From NCBI RefSeq assembly GCF_014212175.1, contig NZ_JACJVR010000041.1, positions 1 through 64,000 of the forward strand: DNA of 64,000 nucleotides, read 5' to 3'. Origin of the DNA: Cohnella xylanilytica (GTDB taxonomy: Bacteria; Bacillota; Bacilli; Paenibacillales; Paenibacillaceae). This document shows, in pieces, positions 50,959 to 59,045 of this stretch; position 1 is the stretch's first letter; each line of letters begins with the position of its first letter. The notes below the pieces were generated by a model that saw only the letters and a list, made by a program, of their open reading frames with translations, ran no database searches and was not told the origin of the DNA. The position numbers and the translations under genes were made by a program.

Positions 50959-52578
50959 ATGAAAGCGCTAATCGTTGACGACGAAGAGGATGTGCGCGAC
51001 TCGATCCGGATGCTGGTGGATTGGGAGGCGTACGGCATAACGGACATTCTGGAAGCGTCCAATGGGGGCGCCGCGATGGAGCTTATCCGCGAAGAGAGAC
51101 CGGAGATCGTCTTTACCGATATGAAAATGCCGGGCGTAGACGGCTTGGAGCTGCTTCAGTGGATCGAAGGCGAATGTCCCGGTTCCAAACGGATCGTCAT
51201 TAGCGGTTATGACGACTATACCTATATGCGTCGAACGATAAAACACGGAGGGCTGGATTATCTGCTGAAGCCGATCAACCGCGGCGAATTGCTTGATGCC
51301 CTGCGCAACGCGGTGAACTCCTGGCGCAAGGAGGAAGAGGAACGAAGATTGTCCTTGAAGAAGAACGTAGAGATCAACCAGACCATGCCGGCGTATTGGG
51401 ACAAAGTGCTGTCGAGCGTCGTCTCCCAGCCAGGCTATTTCCGGTCCGTCGCTGCCGAGTTAAGCGCCGCTTTCGAATGGTCCGGCGAGCAGGAATTCCA
51501 AGTCGTTCTTTTGCCAATGGATCCTCTTCCTCGTATCGTTCTTCGAAAGTTCGGCCGGAACCTGGATCTTTTGCACTTCCTAATGACGAACATCTGCAAT
51601 GAGATTCTGGGTTCCGTCCGGTCCGGATTCGCCTTTAAGCATACCGATCCGAACCATGGCATCGTACTGCTGTATACCGGCGATCTTAACGAGCTGGACA
51701 CGAAGCTGGTCGAGATGAACGACGCCTTCGCTCGCATTCTCGGCACTCGTTTTCGCTTTGCCTACAATAGAAAGACGTTCGTCGCGGAAGCGATGCATTT
51801 GGGATTTCTTCAAGCGATGCAGGCGGCTCGATCCATCTCCTTCCTTCAGGATGCCAAGTGGATTTATTCCGGCGAGACGGCCTCGGCCCAATTAGGAAAA
51901 CGCGTCGTTCTGGCCGATTATGGCAGTCGAATAGCCGTCGCCGTCTATAGCGGAGACCTAAATAAAATCGAACATGCCGTTGCCCAGTGGATCAAAGCGA
52001 TCGAGCAGATGCAGGGGGTTACTCTTGAGCATCTAAAGTACTGGCAGTACGAGTACGAGCTGTTGCGGGACCGCATCCTGCGGGAAGCGAACATGGAGCC
52101 GACCTCAACCGAAAATCCCCTATTCATCTCCCCATCCATATTCCCGATCGATTCGGAAGGAAGATTGTCCCTTGCGGATATGCATCGCGAATGGACCGAA
52201 ACGTTCGGACAAATGGGGAATTGGTTGAGAAAGGTTCGGCCGAAGGAGAACAACGTTATTTATGCCGTGAAGCAGTATATTGATGCGAATTACCGGGAGA
52301 ATCTATTGCTGCAGGAAGTCGCCGGGCAGTTCTTCGTTAGCCGCGAGTACGTATCCCGCAAGTTCAAGCAAGAGTTCAACGAGAATATCTCTGATTACCT
52401 AGAGCGAGTCCGCATCGAACACGCCAAGGCTTTGCTCTCCAATATGCAGTATTCGATCTCCTCCGTCGCGGAGATGGTCGGTTATCAGGACGCGAGATAT
52501 TTCAGCAAGATCTTCGGCAAGCTAACGGGTATGTCTCCACGGGAGTACCGCAAAAAGACAGGATCCGCAAAAGCCTAA
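50959..52578 (+). CDS. YesN-type response regulator with AraC output domain
   Basis: A 539-residue regulator. Receiver domain with IVDDEEDVRDS, phospho-acceptor Asp in VFTDMKMPGVDG (D54) and YLLKPINR; a long middle region; and an AraC domain (about 430-535) with LLLQEVAGQFFVSREYVSRKFKQEF and ISSVAEMVGYQDARYFSKIFGKL. Encoded with the upstream kinase. It ends at the right copy of the 59-bp direct repeat. Confidence 0.92.
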   Translation: MKALIVDDEEDVRDSIRMLVDWEAYGITDILEASNGGAAMELIREERPEIVFTDMKMPGVDGLELLQWIEGECPGSKRIVISGYDDYTYMRRTIKHGGLDYLLKPINRGELLDALRNAVNSWRKEEEERRLSLKKNVEINQTMPAYWDKVLSSVVSQPGYFRSVAAELSAAFEWSGEQEFQVVLLPMDPLPRIVLRKFGRNLDLLHFLMTNICNEILGSVRSGFAFKHTDPNHGIVLLYTGDLNELDTKLVEMNDAFARILGTRFRFAYNRKTFVAEAMHLGFLQAMQAARSISFLQDAKWIYSGETASAQLGKRVVLADYGSRIAVAVYSGDLNKIEHAVAQWIKAIEQMQGVTLEHLKYWQYEYELLRDRILREANMEPTSTENPLFISPSIFPIDSEGRLSLADMHREWTETFGQMGNWLRKVRPKENNVIYAVKQYIDANYRENLLLQEVAGQFFVSREYVSRKFKQEFNENISDYLERVRIEHAKALLSNMQYSISSVAEMVGYQDARYFSKIFGKLTGMSPREYRKKTGSAKA

Positions 52579-52637
52579 AAGCCTCGATCGGGCGATCGGA
52601 CTTCTCCGGCTTTTGCGGTTACTTGGCCTGCTCTTCG
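52579..52637. repeat. 59-bp direct repeat, right copy
   Basis: Partner of the copy at 43256-43314 with three mismatches. It starts right at the response regulator stop, contains the hairpin GCC-CGATCG/CGATCG, and ends inside the last codons of the small membrane protein gene. A further perfect 11-bp pairing, CCGCAAAAGCC with GGCTTTTGCGG (52566-52618), lets this copy form an alternative terminator stem. Confidence 0.9.
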
Positions 52638-52837
52638 ACAAGGATCGGCGGACCGCCTACTGTAATGTTCAACGGTTCGGCTTTGGGTTCCACTCGTTTG
52701 AAGCTCTTCGCGACAGGCTCCGAATGATAGTAGCCGGATGGCTTCATGGACGAAGCGGACGAATCAAAAGCGGTGAAAAAGAACAGCATCGATACGGCGA
52801 TTGTCAAACCTATAACAACGATCTCCGTTCTCCTCAT
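52619..52837 (-). CDS. Small single-pass membrane protein of unknown function
   Basis: 72 residues from the ATG at 52837, which has AAAGGAATGG upstream. One membrane segment (VVIGLTIAVSMLFFFTAF, about 6-23) is followed by an external tail rich in Pro, Val and Lys (KPSGYYHSEPVAKSFKRVEP) ending EEQAK. No family recognised. The last codons are duplicated in the repeat copy at 43256, where only the end EQAK survives. Confidence 0.6.
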   Translation of the reverse strand: MRRTEIVVIGLTIAVSMLFFFTAFDSSASSMKPSGYYHSEPVAKSFKRVEPKAEPLNITVGGPPILVEEQAK

Positions 52838-52936
52838 GAATCCATTCCTTTCAAAGGAATCCATCTCTTAGTTGATTATGCAGACGGATTGCGCCTTCTG
52901 AATGTTGCAGCCTCCCTTCCCTTCATTCTCTTCTTC

Positions 52937-53512
52937 TTATACGCGGTCTGCCGACCCCGCGAGGATTATCCGATTCATCTCCAGAAGGGACCATAGCCGC
53001 TCCGTCAATTCTTCCGCGGAACAGGGCATGGATTGGGCGAACCACCATTCGATCACTCCGACGATCGCCGAACTCATGAATTGCGCGAATATCGATTGGC
53101 CTAGATCGTCTAAGCCTACATTATATTCCGTCATATACGCCATGAACTGTTTGCTAACCATTCTGCTCAGATGAACCCGGAACGAAGGAACGTCTTTTAT
53201 GCTTAACAGAGCCTTATACAATAAAGCGTTTTTTTCGATTTCTTGAATCGTGCGAAGCAAAGGCGTTTTCGTCGGAAATGGACCCGTCGCGTCCGCGGAG
53301 TAGCACATTTCCACCAAATGGATCAATTGATTCTCGATGCACTTGTCCAACAAATCGTATTTGTCCGCGTAATGCGAATACACGGTGCCTCGATTGACAT
53401 CGGCGCGCTCCGCGATGTCGTTGATCGTTATTTTATCGAATTCCTTCTCGGCGATCAGATGCATCAGGGCATTCATGATCGCGGTTTGGTTTTTTTTAAC
53501 TCTTCGGTCCAC
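52937..53512 (-). CDS. TetR family transcriptional regulator
   Basis: Repressor of 191 residues. The N-terminal helix-turn-helix is KITINDIAERADVNRGTVYSHYADKYDLLDK (about 28-58); the C-terminal domain resembles the TetR_C_7/DhaS type. I choose the GTG at 53512 because AAAGGAG lies at the correct spacing; a TTG at 53536 is in frame but has no such site. Divergent from the ketopantoate-reductase-like gene, its likely target. GC is lower than in the surrounding sugar modules. Confidence 0.85.
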   Translation of the reverse strand: MDRRVKKNQTAIMNALMHLIAEKEFDKITINDIAERADVNRGTVYSHYADKYDLLDKCIENQLIHLVEMCYSADATGPFPTKTPLLRTIQEIEKNALLYKALLSIKDVPSFRVHLSRMVSKQFMAYMTEYNVGLDDLGQSIFAQFMSSAIVGVIEWWFAQSMPCSAEELTERLWSLLEMNRIILAGSADRV

Positions 53513-53558
53513 GGAGAGATCTCCTTTTTTAATCAATCCGATGCAGTCTGTTGAAAAA

Positions 53559-53597
53559 CCGACAAAACCGTTGCATCTAGCGATTGCCGCTTGTCGG
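53559..53597. promoter_or_regulatory. Inverted repeat in the TetR divergent promoter region
   Basis: Perfect 7-bp inverted repeat CCGACAA/TTGTCGG with a 25-nt spacer midway between the divergent starts. It may be the TetR operator, although the spacer is longer than usual for one dimer. A shorter palindrome CAAC-GATT-GTTG lies at about 53640. Confidence 0.35.
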
Positions 53598-53669
53598 AGG
53601 GATTGCTAATCTGATTTTATTCAATGAACGATCGAAAAACAACGATTGTTGAAAAAAGGGGATTCAACG

Positions 53670-54605
53670 ATGAGGATATTGGTTTACGGAGCGGGCGTTC
53701 TAGGCAGCTATCTGGCTCATGTATTGGCGCGCGGAGGGAATGAGGTTGCCGTACTGGCAAGAGGCAAGAGGGCGGAGCAGCTTACGACGAACGGACTTGT
53801 CATTCGCCATTACTTCCAGCGTCGCAATACGGTCGATGAAGTGAAGGTCATTCGCGAGCTTGCGCCCGACGATCTCTACGATCTTATTTTTGTCGTAATG
53901 AAGTACAATGATTTCCCGGCCATCCTGCCTATACTAGCGGAGAATCCGTCTTCTAATATCGTTCTCGTGGGCAATAATGCGGATGCGCGGGGGATGCAGA
54001 ATGTTCTTCAGGAACAGAGCAAGGGGAAGAAAAACATCGTCTTCGGCTTCCAGATCAGCGCTGGAACCCGCGAAGAGAGCGGACGCATCGTCTGCATCCG
54101 CGGAGGCGGACAAATGGTAGCAGGCAGCCTGGACGGCGAGATCTCCATCAAGCCGATTCTGGAGAACGCTTTTCGCAAAACGAAGTACAAGTTGGTCTAT
54201 CATGAGGATATCGACGCCTGGCTTAAAAGCCACATCGTCTTGATCGTCGCCTTGAACTCGGTGAGTTACCTTCACGACGGCGATTTAGCTCGAGCCTCGA
54301 AGGACAATAAACTCTTGCAGCAAGCCATTGACGTGATGGACGAAGGGTTCCGGGTACTCGAGAGCCTGAATTACGCGATCACTCCCGCCAGTCAAGCCGC
54401 CTTCGTTCGGAAGTATAGACGGATCTTCTACCATGGCCTCAAAATCATTCATAAATTGCCGTTTATGAAGTTGATCGACGGATCGTTCAGCGAAATCGCC
54501 GCTCTGTACGATTCGTTCGGGAAGCTGAAAAAGCAAACGAATGTCGCAACTCCCCATTGGGACGAGTTCGAGAAGAGAACGATGGCCAAGTTTGTTGGCC
54601 GCTAG
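53670..54605 (+). CDS. Ketopantoate reductase (ApbA/PanE)-like oxidoreductase
   Basis: NADP-binding protein of 311 residues. The Rossmann start is MRILVYGAGVLGSYLAHVLA; VMKYNDFPAIL and NADARG follow, but the substrate Lys and Asn of true PanE are not clearly placed, and the C-terminal domain (HKLPFMKLIDGSFSEIA) is divergent. It is therefore a PanE-like paralogue, not confidently the pantothenate enzyme. ATG at 53670 with AAGGGG; an upstream TTG is unlikely. Divergent from the TetR gene. Confidence 0.8.
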   Translation: MRILVYGAGVLGSYLAHVLARGGNEVAVLARGKRAEQLTTNGLVIRHYFQRRNTVDEVKVIRELAPDDLYDLIFVVMKYNDFPAILPILAENPSSNIVLVGNNADARGMQNVLQEQSKGKKNIVFGFQISAGTREESGRIVCIRGGGQMVAGSLDGEISIKPILENAFRKTKYKLVYHEDIDAWLKSHIVLIVALNSVSYLHDGDLARASKDNKLLQQAIDVMDEGFRVLESLNYAITPASQAAFVRKYRRIFYHGLKIIHKLPFMKLIDGSFSEIAALYDSFGKLKKQTNVATPHWDEFEKRTMAKFVGR

Positions 54606-54616
54606 AATGCAAAAAA

Positions 54617-54637
54617 GCGATGGATCGGCTCCATCGC
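54617..54637. terminator. Bidirectional terminator
   Basis: Perfect stem GCGATGGA/TCCATCGC with a 5-nt loop between convergent genes; six T follow on the minus strand. Confidence 0.85.
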
Positions 54638-54669
54638 TTCCATGTTATTTATAATCTCGGATAAGATGG

Positions 54670-55308
54670 TTATCTCCAAAACGTAATCTTATCGGCGCTT
54701 AATCGAACCGACTCGTGCCCCTCTTCTTTCGCTTTTCCTATCGAGATCATCATTACCGGAGCATAGCGTTCTTCGTCCAAGCCGAATGCTTGCGCTACCT
54801 GGTCGGTCTCGAAGCCTGCCATCGGATTCGTATCGTACCCGTGCGCGCGCGCGACTAACATGAACTGCATGGCAAACAGGCTGCTATCGATTTTGGCGAC
54901 TTCGACTTTCAGCTCTTGGGGCAGAGTCGGATACATCGACAGAATGGTTCCGAGCTGACGGTCTCGCACTTCGGCCGGCATCTTCCCTTGTTCCACGGCC
55001 GTATTGTAAATTTCCTCCGCATATAAATAACATTGAGTATCGCCGAAAACGATCAGCATGGCGGAAGAAGTATCATTTTGCGCCGTATTGAACCGAACCA
55101 GAGGCCTTAATTTCTCTTTGCCCTCCGGAGTATCCGCCACGACTACGCGCCAAGGCTGCATATTGGCGGAGGATGGAGCCAGACTGGCTTCCGAGATCAT
55201 CTCGCTAATCTCTTCTCTCGATATTTTAACGTTCTCGTCATAATGACGGACGGAACGACGCCCCTTGACGATCTCGGCAAAATCGTTATTGGAAATTTGG
55301 TTAAACAT
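54670..55308 (-). CDS. Nitroreductase family FMN-dependent oxidoreductase
   Basis: NAD(P)H-dependent flavoenzyme of 212 residues. FMN-binding start KGRRSVRHYDENVKIS, then SLAPSSANMQPWRVVVA and VARAHGYDTNPMAGFETDQVAQAFGL with the usual dimer and flavin contacts. It reduces nitro compounds or quinones. Start ATG with AAAAGGAG. Divergent from a MerR-type regulator across a perfect 20-bp palindrome, which suggests redox- or xenobiotic-induced expression. Confidence 0.9.
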   Translation of the reverse strand: MFNQISNNDFAEIVKGRRSVRHYDENVKISREEISEMISEASLAPSSANMQPWRVVVADTPEGKEKLRPLVRFNTAQNDTSSAMLIVFGDTQCYLYAEEIYNTAVEQGKMPAEVRDRQLGTILSMYPTLPQELKVEVAKIDSSLFAMQFMLVARAHGYDTNPMAGFETDQVAQAFGLDEERYAPVMMISIGKAKEEGHESVRLSADKITFWR

Positions 55309-55383
55309 AGAATCTCTCCTTTTGATAACGTTGATTTTATTGACAGGGGATCTGTCTGTTCGTTATCCTAATCGCATTATGAA

Positions 55384-55403
55384 CTATAAACCTAGGTTTA
55401 TAG
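55384..55403. promoter_or_regulatory. Perfect 20-bp palindrome, probable MerR operator
   Basis: CTATAAACCTAGGTTTATAG is fully self-complementary. It lies between the divergent nitroreductase and MerR-type genes, 24 bp before the MerR start. The ACCTAGGT core resembles MerR-family operators. A TTGACA at 55340-55345 upstream may be the -35 element. Confidence 0.7.
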
Positions 55404-55427
55404 CAACAACGATAGATGAGGTCCAAG

Positions 55428-55778
55428 ATGAGAATAAATGAAGTGTCGAAAGTAACCGGTCTGCCCATATCGACCTTGAGATTCTATGAGCGCAAGAACC
55501 TGATTCCGGACCGATTCGTTCAAAGAGACGGCAACAATTATCGGGTTTATTCCGAAGAGATCGTCGAATTTCTGGAGGATGTAAAGTCGCTTTTATCCGT
55601 AAATTTCTCTATAGAGGAGATAAGTTTGCTAATCGATGAATTACCGTACGAGGCAAAGAAAGAGATCGTCGAACAAAAAATCGCGGAACTAGATGAGATC
55701 CAGAAGCGCTTGAGAAAGTCGAAGACATTCTTGAATGCGGTCCTGGAAGGTAAAGCGAAGTTTCAAACCGAGTGCTAA
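55428..55778 (+). CDS. MerR family transcriptional regulator
   Basis: DNA-binding regulator of 116 residues. It has the winged helix INEVSKVTGLPISTLRFYERKNLI, the wing YRVYSEEIVEFL, and a coiled-coil dimerisation helix (about 75-105). No metal-binding cysteine cluster is present. I choose the ATG at 55428 for its GAGG at 6 nt over the ATG four codons earlier. Divergent from the nitroreductase gene, its likely target. Confidence 0.87.
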   Translation: MRINEVSKVTGLPISTLRFYERKNLIPDRFVQRDGNNYRVYSEEIVEFLEDVKSLLSVNFSIEEISLLIDELPYEAKKEIVEQKIAELDEIQKRLRKSKTFLNAVLEGKAKFQTEC

Positions 55779-55794
55779 GGATACGCGGCTCCGT

Positions 55795-55832
55795 AAAAAA
55801 GAACAGGCACTCCCCTATCGGCGGAGTGCCTG
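55795..55832. terminator. Bidirectional terminator between MerR and MFS genes
   Basis: Stem CAGGCACTCC/GGAGTGCCTG (55804-55832), with TTCTTTTTT following on the minus strand. Confidence 0.85.
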
Positions 55833-55840
55833 CAATACGA

Positions 55841-57064
55841 TCACATTTCGTGCTGAATGGTTCTGCGAGGACCTCTGCCCCTTCTTACAAGCAAGAAGTT
55901 GGCGAGCATCGCGGCGGTGCTCGTCGCTAGAATGATAACCCCCAGCGGAACGGCCGTGTCTTCTCCCGCAATGCCGACCAGCGGCGCAACGACCGCGCCC
56001 AGCAGGAAGGGAATGACGCCCAGCAGCGCGGCCGCGCTGCCCGCCATATGGGCCTGGCTCTCCATGGCCAGAGGGAAGGCGGCGGTCGACGTAATGCCGA
56101 TCGACGCTACGAACAAGAATAGCGGTATCACCAACGCGTAGAGCGGTCCGTGGGCGATCGCCACGATTAAGACGGCGATGCTCGCCAATAAGGCCATCCA
56201 CAGGCCGAATAAGAGAAAGGCTTGCTCGGATACGCGATGCGCCATCCGTCCGACGAGCTGGGACCCGATAATCAGGCTGATCCCGTTCGAGCCGAACAGT
56301 AGAGCGAATACGGTCGGAGAGGCTCCGTAAATATTCTGATAGATAAAGGGCGTTCCCGATACGTACGCGAAGACCCCCGCGATCATAATGCCCTGCGCCA
56401 GCATGTAGCCGACAAATTGGCGGTCTCGCAGCAGCATTCCGTAGTTGCGGACCTGCTGCGCGAAGTTGCTCGGCTTGCGGCGATCGGGCGGCAGCGTCTC
56501 CGGCAGACGCCACTTGGTCATCGTCCATAAGTACGCTCCGAGCACGGTCAGCGCGATAAAGACGCCGATCCAGGTCGTGAACGACAGGATGCCGCTGCCG
56601 GCGACCGGTGCCGCGAGAGGTCCCAAATTGCCTACCAGCAGGAGCAGAGAGAAAAACTTGGTGAGCTCGTGACCGCTGTATAGGTCGCGTGCGATCGCGC
56701 GCGAGATGACGATGCCCGCCGAAGCGGCAAACCCTTGCACGAACCGGAATACGATAAGAAGCCCGATATTCGGCGAGAAGGCGCATGCGAGCGAAGAGAC
56801 GACATAGACGGCCATCGAGATGAGCAACGGATTGCGTCTGCCGTGGACGTCGCTCAGCGAACCCATCACAAGCTGGCCGATGCCGAGTCCGAGCAAGCAG
56901 GCGGTGAGACTGAACTGAACGAGCGAAGCCGTCGAATCGAATTGCTTCACGATCTCCGGGAATGCCGGAAGGTACATATCGATCGTAAACGGCCCCAGCG
57001 TCGAGAATAAACCTAGCAGCAATGCTTGTCTGAACACGCTCGGATTGTTGTTCTTCTTCTTCAT
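55841..57064 (-). CDS. Bcr/CflA family multidrug efflux MFS transporter
   Basis: Drug/H+ antiporter of 407 residues with 12 membrane segments. Family motifs are FTIDMYLPAFPEIVKQF in the first loop, GQLVMGSLSDVHGRRN (MFS motif A) and RFVQGFAASAGIVISRAIARDLYSG (motif C-type region). It exports sulfonamide-, bicyclomycin- or chloramphenicol-like drugs in homologues. The start ATG has GGAG 13 nt upstream. It is followed by a terminator. Confidence 0.9.
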   Translation of the reverse strand: MKKKNNNPSVFRQALLLGLFSTLGPFTIDMYLPAFPEIVKQFDSTASLVQFSLTACLLGLGIGQLVMGSLSDVHGRRNPLLISMAVYVVSSLACAFSPNIGLLIVFRFVQGFAASAGIVISRAIARDLYSGHELTKFFSLLLLVGNLGPLAAPVAGSGILSFTTWIGVFIALTVLGAYLWTMTKWRLPETLPPDRRKPSNFAQQVRNYGMLLRDRQFVGYMLAQGIMIAGVFAYVSGTPFIYQNIYGASPTVFALLFGSNGISLIIGSQLVGRMAHRVSEQAFLLFGLWMALLASIAVLIVAIAHGPLYALVIPLFLFVASIGITSTAAFPLAMESQAHMAGSAAALLGVIPFLLGAVVAPLVGIAGEDTAVPLGVIILATSTAAMLANFLLVRRGRGPRRTIQHEM

Positions 57065-57131
57065 GATGTCGGAGAATCTCCCTCTTCAAGCAAAAGGCGC
57101 GCCGTGAAGGCGTGCCCCAATAGTTTACTTA

Positions 57132-57633
57132 TTATACATTCCCCAACGTGCTAATGTCGATAACGAATCGATAGCGAACGTCGGAAGCGAGGACGCGTTC
57201 CCAAGCCTCGTCGATCCGGTCGGCGGAGATGAGCTCGATCTCGGGCGCGATGCGGTGTTCGGCGCAGAAGTCGAGCATTTCCTGCGTCTCGCGAATGCCG
57301 CCGATCATCGAGCCGGCGAACGACCGGCGATGGCCGATAAGCGAGAATACGTTCACGGACAGCGGCTCCGCCGGCGCGCCGACGTTGACCAGCGTTCCGT
57401 CCAGCGCGAGCAGCGACAGGTAGGCGCTCATATCGATGGCCGCGCTCACCGTGTTCACGATAAGATCGAACGAACCGGCCAGCTTCTTGAACGTCTCCGG
57501 ATCGCTCGTAGCGTAATAGCGGTCCGCGCCAAGACGCAAGCCGTCTTCTTTCTTGCTCAGCGTTTGCGATAGAACGGTAACCTCCGCTCCCATGGCATGG
57601 GCGAGCTTCACGGCCATATGCCCGAGCCCGCCA
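57132..57633 (-). pseudogene. C-terminal remnant of an NAD(P)-dependent alcohol dehydrogenase (YahK/AdhC-like)
   Basis: About 165 residues, from [17 protein letters not shown] to [15 protein letters not shown], match the NADP-binding and C-terminal part of cinnamyl-alcohol-type zinc dehydrogenases. The whole catalytic domain (normally about 180 residues with the zinc ligands) is missing. Upstream of GGLGH the expected nucleotide-binding strand (VGVVGI) is replaced by EF, where a MATE gene remnant begins on the other strand. An internal ATG would start the fragment, but a functional enzyme is not possible. Confidence 0.85.
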
Positions 57634-57789
57634 AATTCCCGTGTTGTATATCGCCAATCGAATGAACGGCTTCCACGGGGTCGTCTGGTCGCTCGTCATT
57701 GCGGATGCCGTCGCCTTCCTGGTCGGCGCCGCCATGCTGTACGTTCTGCGAAACAAATTGCAGCCGGAAATGGAGCCATTCGCACAGTA
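57634..57789 (+). pseudogene. C-terminal remnant of a MATE-type efflux transporter
   Basis: In frame from 57635 the sequence reads [20 protein letters not shown] and [18 protein letters not shown], ending EPFAQ then stop at 57789. This matches the last membrane helices of MATE transporters. No start codon or upstream portion exists, because the dehydrogenase remnant begins at the same point on the opposite strand. An intact terminator follows. Confidence 0.75.
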
Positions 57790-57810
57790 AAAAGCCTATC
57801 GAACGCAAGG

Positions 57811-57848
57811 AGGCAGGATAAGGGGAATCCCCAATCCTGCCTTTTTTA
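57811..57848 (+). terminator. Terminator of the former MATE gene
   Basis: Strong stem AGGCAGGAT-GGGG/CCCC-ATCCTGCCT followed by a T-run. It is a complete terminator for a plus-strand gene of which only the tail remains. Confidence 0.85.
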
Positions 57849-57857
57849 GCGCAATTG

Positions 57858-57935
57858 TTATCTCTGGTTCCCGTGTCTCGCCCGAAACTCGGAGGGAGTG
57901 ACGGACACAACCTTTTTAAACGTCCGGAGGTCCGG
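57858..57935 (-). pseudogene. C-terminal remnant of an AraC family regulator
   Basis: Minus-strand codons read PDLRTFKKVVSVTPSEF and RARHGNQR, ending at TAA (57858-57860). This is the last helix and tail of an AraC DNA-binding domain. The rest of the gene is missing: the acyl-CoA-dehydrogenase-like gene begins immediately upstream. Confidence 0.65.
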
Positions 57936-57960
57936 CCACCGCCGAAACTGCCCGCCCAGC

Positions 57961-59007
57961 CTAACGTGTCAGCTTCTCCAGATGCCGGACGGTCGGAGTA
58001 AGGCTGGCGAGAAAGTACGCTTCCCTTAGCCGACGCGAGGGCGCGCTGTCCCGAACATAGCCGGCGCTGCCCCAGTGCAGCATATCTGCCTGCACGGCCT
58101 CGAGCGCGAAGTAGACGACGGCGAGCCGAAGTCGCAGCAGTTCCGGCCAGCGACCGGCCAAATCGTCGGTTCCTGCCAGCAAATAAGCCCGCTCCCGCAA
58201 CGATTCCAGCTTGGCCGCTAATTCTTCCGCCTGCATCGGCAAATAACGGTTGCACCCGCCCTGCCGATCCTTCGCCTTGTGGATCGAGTCGATCGCGGCC
58301 GCTCCGACGCCAAGTCCGAGCGGGATTTGATAGAGGACGAACGTTGGCCGGATCTTCTCGACGAACGAATCGACCCGCTCGGCGACGATCCACTCTTGCG
58401 GCGCGAACACCCCGTCGAATTCGCATGCATACGTCGCGCTCCCGTTCAGCCCCAAATAGCCGTTCCGTTCGCGCAATGTCAACCCGTCTGCCGAACAAGG
58501 CACGAACGCCATAATGCGCTCTTCCTCATTCAAGGATGCGATTACGCCGAACCCGTGCTTCTCGCCCAGATTGGACACCATTGGCAGCTTGCCGCGAATC
58601 CGGTACCCGCCGTCGGCCGGCTCCGCCTGCAAATAAAGCGTGTCCAGACCAGCGTAAAATTTGAGCGGATTGGACAGCCCCGTACCGCCGAGCAGTTCGC
58701 CTCCCTCCAGTTGCGACAGGACCGTCTCGCGCAGATAACGGTTCGCAGTGTGGCGCAAGTACGTCGCCGCCGCTAGATGGCACCAGAAGTTGAAGCCCGT
58801 CGTCATGCACGCTTCTGCCGTCCGCTCGATCAGCCGGACGTCGGAGACGCGCACTTCTCGCTCCGTCTTGCCCTGCGACGACAGTCTGCCGCTGCGGCCG
58901 ACCTCCCGCAGATAGCTATCGGGATAATAGGCCTCCGCGTCGATCCGCTTGACGAACGGCCGCAAATGCTTGCGAATGAGCCGCCCAAGCTCCGTTTCCG
59001 TTTCCAT
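57961..59007 (-). CDS. Acyl-CoA-dehydrogenase-like flavoenzyme, probable organosulfur monooxygenase relative
   Basis: Protein of 348 residues with the three-domain acyl-CoA dehydrogenase fold. Domains visible: N-terminal helical (to about 90), beta domain with GGTGLSNPLKFYAGLDTLYL and KLPMVSNLGEKHGFGVIAS, and C-terminal helices. It is shorter than true dehydrogenases and lacks an obvious catalytic Glu, as in the SfnB/DszC-type flavin oxygenases that act on sulfur compounds. Its neighbour is a sulfonate-type ABC transporter, which supports such a role. Start ATG with GGAGAGG. Confidence 0.7.
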   Translation of the reverse strand: METETELGRLIRKHLRPFVKRIDAEAYYPDSYLREVGRSGRLSSQGKTEREVRVSDVRLIERTAEACMTTGFNFWCHLAAATYLRHTANRYLRETVLSQLEGGELLGGTGLSNPLKFYAGLDTLYLQAEPADGGYRIRGKLPMVSNLGEKHGFGVIASLNEEERIMAFVPCSADGLTLRERNGYLGLNGSATYACEFDGVFAPQEWIVAERVDSFVEKIRPTFVLYQIPLGLGVGAAAIDSIHKAKDRQGGCNRYLPMQAEELAAKLESLRERAYLLAGTDDLAGRWPELLRLRLAVVYFALEAVQADMLHWGSAGYVRDSAPSRRLREAYFLASLTPTVRHLEKLTR

Positions 59008-59045
59008 CCCATTTCCTCTCCTTCTCCCGCCCGTCCTTCAGCTTC

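Noticed and set aside
43256..52637. The 59-bp repeats as phage or integrative-element attachment sites
   Set aside because: No integrase, relaxase or phage gene lies between them, and the repeat is a terminator plus a gene tail rather than a tRNA end.
57608..58498. Minus-strand open frame spanning the pseudogene junction and the flavoenzyme gene
   Set aside because: It is out of frame with the acyl-CoA-dehydrogenase-like gene and reads through three remnants in the wrong frame.
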